From Trifolium pratense (taxonomy: Eukaryota > Streptophyta > Magnoliopsida > Fabales > Fabaceae): DNA of 64,000 nt. Made by a program: the position numbers and the translations under genes. Location: NCBI RefSeq assembly GCF_020283565.1, contig NC_060060.1:5890001-5954000 (forward strand), given 5' to 3'. Positions within the stretch are counted from its first letter, which is position 1. Each line of letters starts with the position of its first letter. Below are positions 51,921 through 61,865 of the stretch, piece after piece. The notes beneath the pieces are model-generated. The model searched no databases. It saw only the letters and a program-made list of their open reading frames with translations, and was not told the DNA's origin.

Positions 51921-52000
51921 AGTATATCACTGCGGTAGAGTTTAACCACCAAGTTCGGGATGGATTAGTGTAGTTCCTCTACGCCTAGGACACCAGAATA
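51921..52000 (-). pseudogene. rrn5: nuclear copy of plastid 5S rRNA (NUPT)
   Basis: The minus strand reads TATTCTGGTGTCCTAGGCGT, continues through GAGGAAC.ACAC.AATCCATC, CCGAACTTGGTGGTTAAACT and CTACCGCAGTGA. This is the first about 80 of 121 bases of chloroplast 5S rRNA, with a few substitutions. Nuclear plant 5S (GGGTGCGATCATACC...) is quite different. The 3' third is missing, so it is a dead plastid-derived insertion. The upstream side (CTTCATTCATGGTTTGATATT) also looks like plastid spacer. Confidence 0.85.
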
Positions 52001-52296
52001 TCAAACCATGAATGAAGTAAAGGCATGAGATAAAAAAATATTGACTATTCGAAGGTCCGACGTCAAATAGAATCCATAATGGATTTGAGATATTGATAAG
52101 GTGAATACTGAATCTATCACTCAGTGAATTCTAGCATTTATTTACAGCTAATGGTGAGTGGAATTTTAATATGATGCCTCTGCAAATTGTGCAGAAATTT
52201 CATGCCATTATTCCTATGCATGAGTGGAATATTAATATGTTGCAGAAATTTCAGAAACTTCTAAGTAAGCATGTTTATCAATTGACAACAATAACA

Positions 52297-53756
52297 TTAA
52301 AATTCTAGCCAAAAGATAATACTTTCATAAGTGGTCAACGATTTTAAAATGGTCTTAAAATCAACATTTTTATCCATCTTCATAAACCTTCTTGCGAATT
52401 TCACATCCTTCAAGTGTTGCCAGCAACACTTAGTATCATAAAATCTGCAACAGCATTTGTCCTCTTTTATTCTCATTAACATCTCATAGAAAAACTGCAG
52501 TTTTAGAAAATTAGCAAAATCGAGTTAGAACATAGAAGCTCAACATAACATTTATATTGAGAAAAGTATAAACATTTTATGCATAAATGTGTTTGACATA
52601 ACAGGAAAACATGGCAAGACAAAAGCGTTTTTTTCTTTCTTCTGTCATATAGTAGTATAGGACAATCACAATAATATGTTATGCAAGAATTTCGCAATTT
52701 GAAGCACAAATTGAAATTTAAAGAATATCTGAAACAATGACACACCTCAATGAATTCTTTGTCGGCCGGATTGATGACTCTCAAAGTAATAGTTGTTGGA
52801 CAACAGCTTGAATGTAAGATGTTTACAACAGATGGGAACAAATATTTATTTGTAGGAACATTGAGTATATTCAATTGTTTGATACTTGGTGGAGGGGATG
52901 AAATGTATAAGGCAACCGGGTCCAATGCACCACCCTACATAATCGAAGGCAAGTATAGACAAAAATCAATAAGTATATGTAGAAAAAGAATTCAGCAGGT
53001 AATTCAAAAACTCACCATATTTGACGAAATACTGATAGACAGATATAGTGATGTCAAAACATTGTTAGGTTTGATGTTTTGCATGAATTTCCCCAAGTTA
53101 CAAAGATCCCTATAATCAACGTTTATCCGAATAATGACTCTTAGTCGACTAGAATTTCTCAAAAAAGATATGGTAGGTTCTGAAACACTAGCACCTTTAT
53201 ATCTACATGTCAATAGATTTGGAGCATCACCCTGACCAAAAAAAAAAAGATTTGGAGCATCAATATTAACCTCCTTCAAGTTATAACAATTTGATAACAT
53301 CAACACTTTAAGTCGAACACTTGAAATATCAATCCTCTCGATCATTTTGCAATTGTATAATATCAAACTCTCAACACCACATTCACAAGCCAATTTAATC
53401 CAAATAGCAACATCTTCTTTTGAAATGTAGTCAAGTCCAAAATAATCCACCTGGAGCTTAAATTCTTTGATAACCAAGCTTTGGTCATGAAACCTTAGGA
53501 TACTCCTTTTCACATAATCACAAAATCCTAACATCATCTTTCTCATCTTTTCACTATCTTCCATTCCTTGTACCGGAGACATTTTTATGAATCTACTTGT
53601 AGAGAAACACAAATTAGGAAAAGTATACCATGTGTCTAACCAAGCCTTGGACAAAACACTCGTTGTAGCAGCATCTTTCTCTGGCAACTTTGACAGAATG
53701 CAATGGAGAATTATTTTTGGTAGACTCGATAATCTATCTTGATCAACCTCCTCCAT
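52297..53756 (-). CDS. F-box/FBD protein, copy 2, lacking most LRRs
   Basis: Exons 53756-53016, 52934-52746 and 52494-52297 join in phase 0 to 375 residues. The F-box (LSSLPKIILHCILSKLPEKD) is intact. After LACECGVES the protein jumps straight to LILYNCKMIERIDISSVRL, which in copy 1 lies 184 residues further on. It then continues through NIDAPNL..., an FBD tail and a C-terminal YESIIFWLEF. The frame is kept, so the gene could make a short F-box protein with a changed or lost substrate-binding surface. An extra 'FFFGQGDAPNL' repeats the NIDAPNL block. Splice sites match those of the other two copies. The ATG follows a TTTAG acceptor as in copy 1. Confidence 0.8.
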
Positions 53757-54990
53757 CTATGTTCTAAATTCAACAACATAAGAGACTGTGTTAAACAGGT
53801 AATAATTCATATCCTGCATGTATGTTAGTGAATCAAATTGTTTGTTATTAGTCCTCGTATAAAATAATTTTATAGTTTTATGTATAAATTTGATTTGATA
53901 TTGAGACAACAAAAGCCTGGAGAACGGGATTGAATTGGATAGCTCAACTGATTTGAACTAAAATAATTAATTACTATCATAGACTGTTTCAAATAAGAAA
54001 AAAATAACATAAAAATATTCTTAAAGTTAGAACTCTCAAACCAAAGATCTATAAAAGAGTAAGAAATATAATGTTATGAACGAATGTTTTGAACAAGAAA
54101 CAAACATGATGATTAAAAAGAGAGAAGTATATCGTTACCTACAATCTGGAATGGAAGTAATAAAAATAAAAATAGAGAAAATTGATGGTTTTTTTTAATG
54201 CGAAAGGTGAGAGATATATTTATATGGAGTTGAGAAATATTTTTATATATAAGTGGATATATAACTTTATGTATAGATCTACAAATTTTTAAATCATATC
54301 TTTAAATAACAAACTAATCTATAAATTCTAAACAAATTTTAAATCATAAATTTTAATATTATCTTATTCAGCATATAATTTGTTTTTTTTTTATGATGAA
54401 GAGGGCAAAAACCCAACATATAAAATATTTAAATCTAATATCTTAAAAAAAAAAAAATTTAGACTGTAAAAAAAAATAAAAATATATGGGGTCAAAATTA
54501 ACACAAACCACGATTGAGAAGCCAATGAAATTGAAAAACCCTAACTTGTTGAGCGGGTAATTATAGTTGATTGACGAGATATGCCATATGTGAACAAAGT
54601 GTAATCAATTTGGATTGCCATATCATATGGGGTCAAAATTAAGTTCCTCCCAAACATTATCAATCTTATTTTTCATCTAAATGTCTCCGACTTTTTGAAA
54701 TTTCATAAATATCTTGCTTGAATTTTAAAATTTGAAGTATATTTTGTAAATTTGAATTTAACATGAATTTAATACTTTTAATAAAATTAGGAATATAGGA
54801 ATAAAAACATAAACAATAATTTTCAGAAAAAGAATACTATTAACTATCTACTACTAATATATTAACCCAAGAACACTTAGATGAAATAGCGCGGGTCTCT
54901 TTTAGCTTAACCGATAATATTCTAGTAATCCAAAGAGAAGTTAAACATGAAAACAAATGGTCCAGCTATAGTAATCCAAGAGAAGTTAAA
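53757..54990. other. upstream region of FBD copy 2
   Basis: The first 70 bases (AACATAAGAGACTGTGTTAA...GTAATAATTCATATCC) match the upstream of copy 3 and probably belong to a 5'UTR intron. A TATA-like TATAAATATATCTC (minus strand, about 54215-54228) could serve as promoter. No other gene is seen. Confidence 0.4.
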
Positions 54991-55008
54991 TAGAACAAAA
55001 ATAACAAA

Positions 55009-55167
55009 CCAATCGTTAGTTGATTCGGTGGTGATTGACGCTGAATTTGGTAGGGAGGACCGCAATTCGATCCCCGCAACTATGATCGAGAGGGGGCTGG
55101 AACCACTTGATGCCAAAATTGACCCCCGAACCAGATTCAACTGGTGGTGAAAGCTAAAAAAAAAAAA
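55009..55167 (+). mobile_element. SINE, family A, copy 5
   Basis: The best-preserved copy. A box TTGATTCGGTGGTGATTG, B box AATTCGATCCCC, end ACTGGTGGTGAAAGCT and A-tail. A perfect 17-bp target duplication AGAACAAAAATAACAAA lies at 54992-55008 and 55168-55184. Confidence 0.9.
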
Positions 55168-55229
55168 AGAACAAAAATAACAAAGCATCAATAAACGGAT
55201 ACATCAGACAACTGGAATTGTATGTAGCA

Positions 55230-56590
55230 GCTCCAGCCCATGAATGAAGCTAGCAGCGAAAGCACTATTTTCGCCTCAGATTGCAAGTATGTGAATTCTG
55301 CATGTCTTCCATTGGTATTTGATTGCTCGTCTCAGTCTCAGCAGACCAATATTTCTGTGTTTAATGCTCCTACCATCACAGCTCCAGTCTCCATGAATGC
55401 AGCTTGCAGGCTGTACAGTGAAGCACTATTTCCGCCTCAGACAGCAAGGATGTGAATACTGCGTGTCTTCCATCAGTATTTAATTGCTCATCTCTCAGTC
55501 TGAATACCGGTACCAAATAAGTTCCTCAAAACAAAACCATATAAGATGCATCCACCGTCATATATTTCCACAATCATTCAGCAGCTTAACAACAAACCTT
55601 GTCTCTCGCACAAACACAATCAGCACAATGATATATGTTCTTATTTCCTTTACATTTCCCATAATCCTACAATGATTTAAAAAATAAACCCACACGGAGC
55701 TACCAAGAAACATACCTTCTGATGTGGTCCAATAAGTTGAAAATGCACGCGCACTTGGACGGTGTTTGTGAACAACAATCCAGAGCAGTTAGAACAAAAC
55801 AGATATAAATTAAATTAACATCGTCTTAGTTTCAAATGGCATTACACAAACTTCACAGTATCACAAGATTTTGAATCACTGTCTTAGGTAAGCTGGAGAT
55901 GGAGTACCACCTTAATATTAGCTAGAAACGCTCACTTTAACATTCTCTTTCCAACACTGACTCACTTATAAATAGTTCCAATTAATGAATGTTAACAAAT
56001 ATTTATTCCTAGTCTGAGTCTGTCTTCCATCAGTATTTGATTGCTCGTCTCAGTCTCAGTACTGGTATAAAAAATTTGTTCCATAAATTAAACAAAATAA
56101 CAAGTATCAAAATCTGTATATTTCTGATAAAGTAAAGCTAGTAGAGAAAAAAATGATAGAGTGAATTCATTATTGTTCACTTAATAATCAAAATCTGTCA
56201 CATCAAGCTAATTATAGAGGAAGTAGTCTGCATCATAGGCTACCTATAAGCACATACGCTAGCTTTACCTAAGGCAGTTACAAACAGTTACAATGGCCGG
56301 AAATAACAGAAATGAAAACTAACACTATAACTTGTTGACCAAGTTTCAAAATAAGCTTCTTCATGCTTTCAGCTAAGTATCTTAACTACAATTTCCACAA
56401 TCATTCAGCACCTTAACACAGCAAAAATGAACTCCCTCTTGTGCTATCGTTGTGAACAACAATCTAGAGGAATTAGAACAAAACAGAAATAAATGACATG
56501 TAAACTAAAGTAAATGCGTCTTAGTTTCAAAGACATTCCACCAATTTCACAGTATCACAAGATTTTGAGTCACTGTCTTAAAAATCTACA
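55230..56590. repeat. duplicated 3' flank of the F-box gene
   Basis: Two layers of repeat. 'GAAAGCACTATTTYCGCCTCAG', 'TGTGAATWCTGC' and 'TGTCTTCCATYRGTATTT' occur at 55257-55340 and 55418-55495, and the last part again at 56025. A longer block (GAACAAAACAGAWATAAA...CGTCTTAGTTTCAAA...CACAGTATCACAAGATTTTGA) occurs at 55790-55890 and 56470-56580, about 685 bases apart. A third piece (GCAGACCAATATTTCT, CACAGCTCCAGT) recurs at 60628-60730. No ORF of note. Confidence 0.75.
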
Positions 56591-56623
56591 ATGTAGCTAC
56601 CATTCCCACAATTCAGAATGCTT

Positions 56624-57840
56624 TCATTTGTGTATTATTATCGGACGAGTATGAACCGGATTTCCTATGTAACCAAGCTCTGCAATCATTTGGGTACTTA
56701 AATCAAGCCAAACTAGTTCTCCATCTTTTCTTATGAAGAATATTTCTCCTTTCATCCCCACTCCGATAGGACGCTCAATACAAGTGAACGGTCCAACAAT
56801 TAAGAGTTTAGTCCATGATTCCTTCGTACAGAATTCACCCAAAATTGATATGTGAAAAATAGTTGTCTCTTCATGATATGAGATCAATGCAATTGATCCA
56901 TTTAACACCGCCAACTTTATCCAATTTCCTTTAATATCAAAACAATCATCTTCATATGAGGGTATGGGTGTTTTGAAGAACGCCTCATTGCTCAAGTAAA
57001 ATGATACCAAACAAGGTTCAACTGTTTCATAATATCTACACAACCAATGACATACTCCATCCATGTAGACATGGGTGTCGTCAACAGATTCCAATGAATA
57101 CGGCCTGTCAACATGAAGTTTCCTCCATGAGTTACTTCTTAGACTATATATCTCCCAAAAGGGGTAAAAACCTGTGTAATTTCTTAGTCTGAACCGGTCT
57201 AAATCTAAAGTTATCATTTCTTCTTCCATGTCTTGAACTGATGATTCTAAATGAACATTTACAAACCGAATGACCTTATAGTCATTGATAACAGGGTCAT
57301 AACCAAATCCGTGAGCATAACATTCAACAGCACAATAAACCCAACCCACATCCTCCTTTAGGATACAACGCTCAATCGACTGTGCTCACTGCCAGGAAGG
57401 GGCTTGATTGTTTGGGTAGCTGGGTTCCACAATACAATGTCGTCATTATGACCATATAGACAAAATATGCCATTAACACTACCCAAACCAAGAATACGAG
57501 TCGTACGAACACGGTTTTCAAATGAACTTGACCAGTCTAATTGAACATTATTCTCAAACCTCTCACCAGAAAAAGAATAGAAAACTTCTTCATCATAGTT
57601 TACAAAATCTCTTAGGATGAAAGATGATGGGTCATTATTATTAGATAAGAAATTGTTACGGAACATGTTCATGAAGAAATGATTTTCAAATAAGAGAGAC
57701 CATGATTTTTGAACACATTCAAATCGTTTCAATGACTTAAGAGACAACTTTGATAGAATTGAGTAAGTAATTTCATCAGGTATGTAATTGCTCACCTTTT
57801 CTTTTGTAGCAGCCACTGATTTCTTCTCCATCGCTTCCAA
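56624..57840 (-). pseudogene. F-box protein with F-box-associated domain, frameshifted
   Basis: The first frame (57840-57358) encodes an F-box (YIPDEITYSILSKLSLKSLK, about residues 19-60) and the first half of an F-box-associated interaction domain, through LGLGSVNGIFCLYGHND and LWNPATQTIKPLPGSEHS, then a stop. The frame one base over picks up at once (QSIERCILKED, CYAHGFGYDPVINDYKVI), runs through SLRSNSWRKL, YMDGVCHWLC and IFFIRKDGELVWLD, and stops at 56624. Joined, the two match a normal protein of about 405 residues of the plant F-box/kelch-like group. There is no splice signal at the break (about 57360-57392). It is a one-base frameshift: either a young pseudogene, a truncated 160-residue F-box protein, or a sequencing error. 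Confidence 0.8.
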
Positions 57841-58290
57841 ATTGCACTGCTAAACCCTAACTAACTAAACCCTAATTTTGAATGGGCTAAGGTATTGGTG
57901 GCAAGATTAGTGAAACTATTCTAATTCTTTCTTCAAGATTAGTGAAACTATTCTAATTCTTTCTTCTCTTCTCCAATTTTTTTACTTCCCATTTTTATCC
58001 TTCCTAATATTTTGGGAAAATAAATTGAATAATGTGAGAATATATTAAATACTTCTTCCCATTTTTTATACCGTAATCTTATCTTACTCATTTCATCTTA
58101 CTTAATTCATCAAAAGAAACTTTAAAAAAAGTAAATATTAATTAGACATATCTTATTTTGTAATTAATTTTACTAAACACTACAAATTCAATCAATTATT
58201 ATATTTGATACCAGTTTATTCACCATAAATTAGTTTATCAGCTATCTGCTAATTTTTATCCAACTGTACAAATTTTTTATTTTTTTATAA
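57841..58290. other. upstream region of the frameshifted F-box gene
   Basis: A 33-bp tandem duplication, AAGATTAGTGAAACTATTCTAATTCTTTCTTC, is at 57902-57966. No gene or clear TATA box is seen. Confidence 0.5.
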
Positions 58291-58474
58291 GGAAAATGTT
58301 AAATAGTGCCCCCGGGCTCTGGTTAAGGATATCAATATGGAAACTTTATCTCGTAAATTGTGCATTTAATGCTTTAAAATGTATAAAGTTATTCTCTCTC
58401 ATCATTACTTTTGTCATTTATTTCCTTTTTTAGTATGTTTAATAAGTGCCCAGGGGCACTGTTTAACATGACCC
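58291..58474. mobile_element. Mutator-type MITE (family M1), 9-bp target duplication
   Basis: A 184-bp element with ends GGAAAATGTTAAATAGTGCCC and GGGCACTGTTTAACATGACCC. A perfect 9-bp duplication TTTTTATAA lies at 58282-58290 and 58475-58483. Same family as 4018-4191 (GG..AATGTTAA start, TTAACATGACCC end). Confidence 0.85.
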
Positions 58475-58534
58475 TTTTTATAATACAACTGTACAAAATT
58501 TAAGTATAAATGTTTCTATATCGATAACAAACTC

Positions 58535-58655
58535 CGTCCCAAAACTTTGGTCATTTCAGAATTTTGCATATGGATTAAGAAATATTAAAAATCCTTTCGT
58601 CCAAAAACTTTGGTCCTTTCAGAATTTTGCACGTGGATTAAGAAATATTAAAAAC
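58535..58655 (+). repeat. 60-70-bp tandem duplication
   Basis: The unit CCAAAA(A)CTTTGGTC(A/C)TTTCAGAATTTTGCA.(A/G)TGGATTAAGAAATATTAAAAA occurs twice, head to tail, at about 58540 and 58605. Confidence 0.85.
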
Positions 58656-58931
58656 TGATAAATTAAGTCATTTTTATGATTTTTTTCCCAAAATATACCC
58701 CTACCCCCGTCTTATTTCCCGTAATACCCCCTCTCAATTTTATTTCCCGAAATACACCTCTCAGGGGACAAAAACTGTCGTTGCAGCAGGGCACCTGGGT
58801 AGCGACATTTCATATGTCGCCATTGACACATGCATAGCGCCATTCAGAATGAAGACTTGCATTATTCTTAATTAACCATAGTACATAAACCATAAAAAAA
58901 AAAAAAAAATTAAACCACGTACAACAACAAC

Positions 58932-59261
58932 TTAACCACTTTTCATTAAGGTCGCGTACAAACGATGTGGTTCATTTTCAACAAAGGAAAACATCAATTG
59001 CACTTCCAAATCACCTTTCAATTTGTACCAATATTTTGTTGTTGTAGCTTCTATGGAGTCACTTGTGATGTCCGTGCATGAATTTAAATAGGCCATATGT
59101 TGGATTTGTATATGTTCATTATTTTTTAACAAGAACATTTCTTGAATCTTATTCTTTAAAGCTGCAAGCGAACTCAATTTGCCAATCAGTAACTTAAAAT
59201 GTCCTTGGCGGCCTTCAAATTTAACAGAAAAATTATGGCAACTATTGGACGAAGATGCCAT
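58932..59261 (-). CDS. small protein encoded inside the long-TIR element
   Basis: An intronless 109-residue ORF starting MASSSNSCHNFSVKFEGRQG. It is basic and has an LSSLAALKNKIQEMFLLKNN stretch, likely helical. It ends in LMKSG. I do not recognise a known domain. The first 60 residues have the feel of the N-terminal module of plant MuDR-type transposases or a ubiquitin/PB1-like fold, but this is a guess from pattern only. A TATA box (59351-59360) lies about 90 bases upstream, and the leader AT-content is typical of a real 5'UTR. It lies between the TIRs, so it moves with the element. It could be a captured host fragment or a remnant of the parental transposase. Confidence 0.55.
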   Translation of the reverse strand: MASSSNSCHNFSVKFEGRQGHFKLLIGKLSSLAALKNKIQEMFLLKNNEHIQIQHMAYLNSCTDITSDSIEATTTKYWYKLKGDLEVQLMFSFVENEPHRLYATLMKSG

Positions 59262-59350
59262 TTCTTATAAAATAAAGAGAGTGAAGAAAATAAGATAATA
59301 AAATGAATAAGATGAAGTTAGTTGAGTGAAAAATGAATGTGTGGGATGTG

Positions 59351-59360
59351 ATATTTATAG
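59351..59360 (-). promoter_or_regulatory. TATA box of the element-borne ORF
   Basis: The minus strand reads CTATAAATAT, a consensus plant TATA box. It lies inside the element, outside the right TIR. Confidence 0.55.
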
Positions 59361-60022
59361 AATGAGATAGTAGAATAAAATAAAAAAAAATTTCAAACAC
59401 TCTTTTCTTTCTCTCCCTCCCATGCATTCAAACTTGCTTTCTCTCCCTCCCATGCGCGCAGACCAGACACGAAAAGGACAAAAAAAAACATGCTTGGTCA
59501 ATGGCGCCATTCTGAATGGCGCTATGCATGTGTCAATGGCGACATATGAAATGTCGCTACCCAGGTGCCCTGCTGCAACGACAGTTTTTGTCCCCTGAAA
59601 GGTGTATTACGAGAAATAAAATTGAGATGGGGTATTACGGGAAATAAGAGGGGGGTAGGGGTATATTTTGGGAAAAAAATCTATTTGAAAAAGAAAATTT
59701 ATTGAATATCATAATTGATGTCATAATTGAACACACAACACAAGTAACTTTCCAATTTCTAGAAGTTAGAACCTTCCAAATCTCATCTCATCATAGAACC
59801 ATATTAAACCACATTTAAATTGGATCATATCCAAATCCAAGACCGGACTCAAGTACATTATGTTTGCATCAAAACAGATCCAAACAGCAGCAGCACAAAT
59901 GCCCCTAGTTGATAGTGAGACGGTTATTGAGCATACTAATATACTGATCAGTAAAGGCTGAGTTATCCATAGCTATCTCTTATGGACAGTTCAGCCAGTA
60001 ATCAATAAGAGCACAAGGCATG

Positions 60023-60593
60023 CAGGGACGGACATAAGGGGGGGCAAGTAGGGGCTGAGGCCCCCCCTCTTGTCGTATTTTTTTTTTCATATACTTGTTC
60101 TTGATACATATGTACACATAAATTGATATTTGAGAGATGTGTTTAAAGATTAGTAACTACCGTTTGGTGCAAAACATGTACCCACAGCATTGTAATTGTA
60201 ATAATTTACTTTAAAATATTTTGATAATATATTATACACTACTAAAGTCTAAATTCAATTAAGTTAGTTCTGATTGTTTGCTACAAGTGAGATATTATTT
60301 TCTGCTATGAAGATTGTGAAAAATAGATTGAGAAACAAGATAGAAAATGAATTTCAAACTAGTTATGTGATTACTTACACCGAGAGAATAATTGCTATAA
60401 ATTTTAATACAAATTTAGTTGTTGATGAATTTTATGATATAGAGCAATGTCGTGTACAATTTAGATAAACAATATGATGTATTTTTTATTTTTTATTGAG
60501 TATATTTAAATACTATTATAATTATTATTTATTTAATATTTATTATTTAGTTATTCCGGCCTCCCGTTTTATAGATTCCTGGATCCGTCCCTG
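60023..60593 (+). mobile_element. hAT non-autonomous element, 8-bp target duplication
   Basis: The ends CAGGGACGGA and TCCGTCCCTG are inverted. AAGGCATG (60015-60022) and AAGACATG (60594-60601) are an 8-bp duplication with one mismatch, as expected for hAT. Subterminal CCCCCCCTC / GGCCTCCCG motifs are typical of plant hAT copies. It still carries the last part of the transposase. Confidence 0.85.
60274..60468 (+). pseudogene. hAT transposase C-terminal dimerisation fragment
   Basis: 60 or so residues, FATSEILFSAMKIVKNRLRN then KIENEFQTSYVITYTERIIA. The block 'E..FSAMK.VK.RLRNKI.D.F......YIER.I' is the hallmark of the C-terminal dimerisation region of TTF-type hAT transposases. The catalytic DDE part and zinc finger are missing. 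Confidence 0.8.
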
Positions 60594-60829
60594 AAGACAT
60601 GCATATATATTTCTTCTATTCTTCTCAGCAGACCAATATTTCTATCGGTCGTTTAATGCTCCCACAATCACAGCTCCAGTATCAAGGAATGCAGCTTGCA
60701 GGCTTCGGTATCACAGCAGACCAATATTCAGTTGTTAGTTTATGATCAACTTTGTGCAACATATGTATAATTGTTTATCATAATTTAGGGGCGGAGCCAG
60801 GAATCAAACATAAGAGCTTCATAGAGCTT

Positions 60830-61290
60830 AAAATTGTCTTAAAGTTGTCTTTATTCTTCATAGAGCTTGTGACTTTGACATCCTTCAACCCATGCCACCA
60901 ACACCTAGTATTATCATAAGTGCAAAAGCATTCCTCACAGACCACATCCATAACGCTTTCAAATTTCTGCAGCTATTAAAATCAATCTTACATGCATGGT
61001 GTGTCGAAACCATAAGGACAATAACATAAATTCTCAAGACTTGGGGCATCAATGGAAACATCTTGTATTCCTACGGCATCAATTCTCTTGATCTTTTGCA
61101 GACCACTGATGCTCAAAGACTTCATATTCTCCTTTGTGCCATCACCAGAGCTTAACACATAACAGAACTTCAAACTTATAGATTCAATCAATGGACAAAA
61201 GGAAATGATGCGATTAATTGCATGTTGATCTCCCAAAAGTACCCTCTGCAGTGACAATACCCTCAATGAGGTAAACTTGATTGAACTGTC
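60830..61290 (-). pseudogene. FBD F-box gene fragment
   Basis: The minus strand holds an LRR segment (FTSLRVLSLQRVLLGDQHAI...GTKENMKSLSISGLQKIKRI...DAPSLENLCYCP). It runs to a remnant of the CRNLKEL block (AATTTGAAAGCGTTATGGATG) and then directly to the exon 3 sequence (GAATGCTTTTGCACTTATGA...GTTGGTGGCATGGGTTGAAGG). The F-box, the last LRRs and exon 2 are missing. The exon 3 part is closest to copy 1. It is bounded upstream at 61290 by unrelated AT-rich sequence. Confidence 0.85.
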
Positions 61291-61299
61291 AATTTGAGC

Positions 61300-61865
61300 C
61301 CCTATATTTAACACTTACTATCAATAAAGTACCTATATTTTAACAACTTAATATCGATTAAGTCCGTATATTTTAACAATTTACAATCAATTTAGTCCAT
61401 CTGCTTGAGAAGAGAGAGATATTTCATCACAAATGCAGATGTGACTCTGTATGCATGTGAGCGGGAAGCAAATCCAGCTGTATATTTTTATTTTTTCAAC
61501 GATCTGTTTACCGTCTATTTAGCTCGATTTTTATACACAGAAATGTAACCTGTTGGCTAGAGAACCTGATGTTGTCCATGAGAAGTTTGAATATCTTTCA
61601 TAATTCAAAGACTTATGAGTAGTAGTTCCATTACTGTAATTTATCCTTGTTCACTTGACCCTTTCGAAAATAAAACTCTCTAATTAGGTTGATGCCATGC
61701 ATATTGAATATCTTAAATGTATTACTTTCAAACTTCCTCTCCAGTACTACCTCTTTTGGTACTGTTCAACATTTTTTAAACTAAAAATAGATGCATGATC
61801 TATTATTCATAAGATGTAATACCAAACTTCTAAATAACCATGTTTATCTATTGATCAAAATAACA
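61300..61865. other. 3' flank of FBD copy 3
   Basis: Repeated 'CTATATTTTAACAA(C/T)TTA.(T/A)ATC' motifs at 61290-61395 look like the edge of a decayed transposon. 61620-61760 parallels 50570-50960 but without most of the Copia relic. Confidence 0.45.

Larger units (their letters stand above)
58678..59681. mobile_element. 1-kb element with 174-bp TIRs carrying a small ORF
   Basis: The left arm 58678-58851 and right arm 59508-59681 are inverted copies with only a handful of differences, running from GATTTTTTTCCCAAAATATA to CATAGCGCCATTCAGAAT. Long TIRs suggest a Mutator-like element, but I found no 9-bp duplication at these borders (CATTTTTAT versus TATTTGAAA). The interior holds one 109-residue ORF with its own TATA box. 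No transposase is present, so the element is non-autonomous. Confidence 0.85.

Noticed and set aside
51921..52000. Nuclear 5S rRNA gene
   Set aside because: The sequence matches the plastid 5S type, is truncated at its 3' third, and lacks nuclear 5S internal promoter sequence.
52750..53115. Plus-strand 121-residue ORF
   Set aside because: Antisense to exons 1-2 of FBD copy 2 and crossing its intron.
54922..55191. ORFs on both strands over the SINE, and the similar one at 9247-9450
   Set aside because: They arise from the SINE body, which recurs elsewhere as a non-coding repeat.
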